Shown piece after piece: positions 60,985 to 64,000 of a stretch of DNA of 64,000 nt; the first letter of the stretch is position 1; each line of letters begins with the position of its first letter. The position numbers were made by a program, and so were the translations under genes. Source of the DNA: Chitinophagaceae bacterium UBA7600 (lineage in GTDB: Bacteria > Bacteroidota > Bacteroidia > Chitinophagales > Chitinophagaceae); NCBI GenBank assembly GCA_002478885.1, contig DLKC01000002.1:16110-80109 (forward strand). The letters are read 5' to 3'. The notes beneath the pieces are model-generated. The model saw only the letters and a program-made list of their open reading frames with translations, was not told where the DNA came from and searched no databases.

Positions 60985-63900
60985 ATGAAGACATTTCTAC
61001 ATAAATCCGCAATATTCTCCATTGTTTTTTTAATGGCGAATTTGTGTTTGATAGATATGGTCCATGGCCAAGTTACTCAACCAGTTGCATGGACAAAAGC
61101 ATATGATGTGGCTGCGGCAACAGGAAATACTACAAGTTTTGCCATTCCGAGCGGCTCCAACCGTATTTTAGTGGTCGGAGTCACAGCAAGCAATACTGCA
61201 TCTTCCACCTATACATTAAGCACACTCACTTACGGAGGCCAGAATTTAACCGCTGCAACGAGTAACCTGGGTTCAAGTGGGCATGCCCATACTGCACTTT
61301 ATTTTTTAAAAGACAATGCAGTAATGGACAACACGTCCAGGCCGCTGGTAATTACGCTTAGTGCGGCACCTGTAAATATGACTGTCTGGTATGCTGTTTT
61401 TGCCGGAGTTGATCAAACGCCGGCAACGTACACAAATGGCAACGGCTTTACCAATACCAGTGGTAGCGGACCGGCAGCACTAAGCGCGGCAATGTCTATA
61501 AATGCAAATGAACAGGCTATTTATATTTCAAGCATACAAAATGCTACTAATACAACTATTCCAACTTATACGATAAATGGAAGTTGGGCAAGTGGGGGAA
61601 CAAATACAGGAACAAATGCCCCTGGGGGAGAAGCATGGAAAAATGAAGTTGCAACCAGAACGATACCAGGAACAAGTACTACCGACGCGGCTACTACTTC
61701 AGCTTTAGCACCCACGAGCAACGAACGCTATGCAATGTCGGCAATGAGTTTACCCACAGCCGTTTCCCTGACTGCATCTTCTTTAACGACATTTGGCAAT
61801 ATCTGCACGAACATTACAGCCGGACCCAATTCTTTCACAATTACTGGCACAAATCTTAGTGCAGCAAACATAACGGTAGGCGCTTTGAGTGGTTATAGTT
61901 ATTCAACCACAGCAGGTGGCGTTTACACAACGTCCTTATCACTGACCCATGCAGCAGGGGCCTACTCCCAGCAGATATTCGTGAAATTTACGCCTACGGC
62001 TGTTCAATCGTATAATGGCAATATACAAGTAGGTGGCGGTGGCGCTTCTACAATAAATGTTGCAGCAAGCGGGAGTGGAGTTACAGCGCTGTCGGGGCTT
62101 ACTTACACCGTTCCAACTGCGACATACTGTATTGGCACTCTGATAAGTTCAAATACAGTTTCAGCGATTACAGGAGGTGGTACTATTACGTATTCTGTGA
62201 GTCCAGTGTTACCTACCGGTTTAAGTTTAAATACCAGCACGGGTGCTATTACAGGAACACCTACCTCAGCCTCAGCGGCTACTAACTATACAATCACTGC
62301 CAGCAATGGATCCTGTTCAACTACTGCAACAGTAAGTATTACCGTTAGCACAGCGCCATCAATAACCGCACAGCCTGTTGCACAAACAGCATGTTCAACA
62401 CCAGGCACAGCCAGCTTTACTGTTGCTGCTGCGGGTACAGGCCTCACTTACCAGTGGCGCCTGAATGGGGTGAACCTAAGTGATGGCGCCAATGTAGCCG
62501 GTTCAACAACGGCTACGCTCAGTTTATCCAATCTCACCAGTGCCAATACGGTTATCGCCACATCCGGGTATGATTGCATTGTAACAGGTGCAGGTTCATG
62601 CTCGGTTACTTCAACAAGGGTGGCGCTGACCGTGAATACAGTCCCGTCCATCGGAACCCAGCCTACAGATCAAACAGCATGTTCAACACCGGGCACAGCC
62701 AGTTTTACTGTTGCCGCTGCCGGTACAGGTTTGACTTACCAGTGGCGCCTGAATGGCGTGAATCTTGTCAATGGTGTCCAGGGCAATGGGTCTACCGTTT
62801 CAGGTGCTACTACCAATACGCTTTCCTTATCAACACTCACGACTGCAAATACTGTAGCCGCCGCTGCAGGATATGACTGCATCGTAAGTGGTACTGCTCC
62901 CTGTGCTGCCGCAACCTCAACAAGTGTAGCACTCACCGTTAACACAGCACCATCAATAAGCGCACAGCCCGTTGCACAAATAGCATGCTCTAACCCGGGT
63001 ACAGCAAGCTATACCATAACCGCTGCCGGTACAGGTTTAACTTACCAGTGGCGCCTGAACGGGGTGAACCTGGTTGATGGAGCCAATGTATCTGGTTCAA
63101 ACACGGCTACGCTCAATTTAACCAATCTCACCAGTGCTAATACGGCAGCTACCGCATCAGGGTATGATTGTGTTGTAACAGGTGCCGGTTCATGTGCTGT
63201 TACTTCAACAAGGGTGGCGCTTACCGTGAATACAGTTCCGTCCATCGGAACCCAGCCTACAGATCAAACAGCATGTTCAACACCGGGCACAGCCAGTTTT
63301 ACTGTTGCCGCTGCCGGTACAGGTTTGACTTACCAGTGGCGCCTGAATGGGGTGAATCTTGTCAATGGTGTCCAGGGCAATGGGTCTACCGTTTCAGGAG
63401 CTACCACCAATACGCTTTCCTTATCAACACTCACGACTGCAAATACTGTGGCCGCTGCTGCAGGATATGACTGTATCGTAAGTGGTACTGCTCCCTGTGC
63501 TGCCGCAACCTCAACAAGGGTGGCGCTCACCGTGAATACAACTCCATCCATCAGTTCACAGCCCGTTGCACAAACAGCCTGTTCAACTCCCGGCACAGCA
63601 AGCTTTACCATAACTGCTGCGGGTACAGGCCTCACTTACCAGTGGCGCCTGAATGGGGTGAACCTAAGTGATGGCGCTAATGTAGCCGGTTCAACAACGG
63701 CTACGCTCAGTTTATCCAATCTCACCAGTGCCAACACGGTAGCTGCTGCATCCGGGTATGATTGCATTGTAACAGGTGCAGGTTCATGCACGGTTACTTC
63801 AACAAGGGTGGCGCTCACCGTGAATACAGTCCCGTCCATCGGAACCCAGCCTACAGATCAAACAGCATGTTCAACACCGGGCACAGCCAGTTTTACTGTT

Positions 63901-64000
63901 GCTGCCTCCGGTACAGGTTTGACTTACCAGTGGCGCCTTAATGGTGTAAACCTTGTCAACGGCACTAATATTGCCGGCGCCACTACAGCTACGCTCAGCC
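60985..64000 (+). CDS. Large Ig-like-repeat surface adhesin, N-terminal part (runs off the window)
   Basis: The frame opens at the ATG at 60985 and stays open to base 64000 (1005 codons visible). Signal-like N-terminus MKTFLHKSAIFSIVFLMANLCL. Residues about 35-260 are a beta-rich domain (VGVTASNTASSTYTL), about 265-365 another with SFTITGTNLSAANITVG, about 370-455 a putative Ig (He_PIG) domain (GTITYSVSPVLPTGLSLNTS). From about residue 456 (base 62350) come tandem Ig-like units, of two alternating kinds: A of 97-98 residues and B of 101, with LTYQWRLNGVNL and GYDCIV in each. Six units begin in the window (62350, 62644, 62947, 63238, 63541, 63832). Paired Cys suggest a disulfide in each unit. 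Probably T9SS-exported, ending in a sorting tail beyond the window. Confidence 0.85.
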   Translation, partial: MKTFLHKSAIFSIVFLMANLCLIDMVHGQVTQPVAWTKAYDVAAATGNTTSFAIPSGSNRILVVGVTASNTASSTYTLSTLTYGGQNLTAATSNLGSSGHAHTALYFLKDNAVMDNTSRPLVITLSAAPVNMTVWYAVFAGVDQTPATYTNGNGFTNTSGSGPAALSAAMSINANEQAIYISSIQNATNTTIPTYTINGSWASGGTNTGTNAPGGEAWKNEVATRTIPGTSTTDAATTSALAPTSNERYAMSAMSLPTAVSLTASSLTTFGNICTNITAGPNSFTITGTNLSAANITVGALSGYSYSTTAGGVYTTSLSLTHAAGAYSQQIFVKFTPTAVQSYNGNIQVGGGGASTINVAASGSGVTALSGLTYTVPTATYCIGTLISSNTVSAITGGGTITYSVSPVLPTGLSLNTSTGAITGTPTSASAATNYTITASNGSCSTTATVSITVSTAPSITAQPVAQTACSTPGTASFTVAAAGTGLTYQWRLNGVNLSDGANVAGSTTATLSLSNLTSANTVIATSGYDCIVTGAGSCSVTSTRVALTVNTVPSIGTQPTDQTACSTPGTASFTVAAAGTGLTYQWRLNGVNLVNGVQGNGSTVSGATTNTLSLSTLTTANTVAAAAGYDCIVSGTAPCAAATSTSVALTVNTAPSISAQPVAQIACSNPGTASYTITAAGTGLTYQWRLNGVNLVDGANVSGSNTATLNLTNLTSANTAATASGYDCVVTGAGSCAVTSTRVALTVNTVPSIGTQPTDQTACSTPGTASFTVAAAGTGLTYQWRLNGVNLVNGVQGNGSTVSGATTNTLSLSTLTTANTVAAAAGYDCIVSGTAPCAAATSTRVALTVNTTPSISSQPVAQTACSTPGTASFTITAAGTGLTYQWRLNGVNLSDGANVAGSTTATLSLSNLTSANTVAAASGYDCIVTGAGSCTVTSTRVALTVNTVPSIGTQPTDQTACSTPGTASFTVAASGTGLTYQWRLNGVNLVNGTNIAGATTATLS
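62350..64000 (+). repeat. Higher-order A-B tandem repeat inside the adhesin gene
   Basis: Units start at 62350 (A), 62644 (B), 62947 (A), 63238 (B), 63541 (A) and 63832 (B, cut by the window end). A is 291-294 nt and B 303 nt, so the A+B pair repeats every 594 nt. The B copies at 62644 and 63238 differ at only a few bases over about 300. This near-identity at DNA level means recent duplication or continuing gene conversion. Confidence 0.9.

Overview
The window comes from a member of the Bacteroidota, most likely a Chitinophagaceae-type soil or freshwater organism. The evidence is a SusC/SusD pair, several secreted proteins with type IX secretion (T9SS) sorting tails, a gliding-type C-terminal domain, the futalosine menaquinone gene mqnE, DUF2911 and DUF3347 proteins, and Bacteroidota promoters (TTG, about 20 bp, TAnnTTTG). 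I see no rRNA, tRNA, CRISPR array, transposase or phage gene. Most genes are ordinary chromosomal ones; the unusual content lies mainly between genes and in one signalling cassette.

Layout. 1-2733: the N-terminal 911 residues of a multi-PAS sensor protein. 3268-4982: mtnA plus a class II aldolase-family gene (5'-thioribose or 5-deoxyribose salvage). 4983-9603: cystathionine beta-synthase, two DUF2911 proteins, pdxJ. 10092-14612: a giant secreted protein of 28 beta-propeller-like repeats. 14915-18418: SirB1-like protein, surE with an overlapping small membrane gene, a membrane protein and a lipoprotein. 18579-25527: two T9SS cargo proteins, a serine hydrolase and a sulfatase. 25609-30915: TonB-dependent receptor, DUF3347 protein, miaE-like gene and an ATP-grasp-like protein. 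31180-36520: a four-gene minus-strand operon (GNAT/autoinducer-synthase-like protein, isoprenylcysteine-methyltransferase-like protein, 7TMR-DISM histidine kinase, REC-histidine kinase) with a divergent lone response regulator. 36664-39822: thioredoxin, CNT nucleoside transporter, mqnE. 40123-44406: SusD and SusC. 44672-48223: two AhpD-like proteins, an MFS transporter, a small secreted protein. 48434-50857: a BlaI/BlaR1-like pair. 51087-58882: Ldh-type dehydrogenase, FAD oxidoreductase, PQQ-type sugar dehydrogenase, GH92 glycosidase, ssb. 59587-60339: TSUP permease. 60985-64000: start of a very repetitive Ig-like adhesin that runs off the window.

The most striking signal is a dispersed family of long inverted-repeat elements. 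I count 27 copies (arms) of a sequence of about 55 nt built around GTTGCGTCGCACACTTGT at 16 loci, every one of them between genes. Eleven loci carry two arms facing each other with a unique spacer of about 37-330 nt; five carry a single arm. Arms fall into at least three core subtypes, and arms of different subtype are combined in one element. The outer ends are T-rich on the entering side and A-rich on the leaving side, which does not fit a simple intrinsic terminator. I do not recognise a named family.

Other structured non-coding signals are an 11-bp phased ladder of TACGA/TCGTA half-sites overlapping the start of the blaI-like gene, a perfect 12-bp palindrome between the two promoter boxes of a DUF2911 gene, five 11-bp tandem repeats near 59300, and spaced direct repeats around a palindrome upstream of the adhesin.
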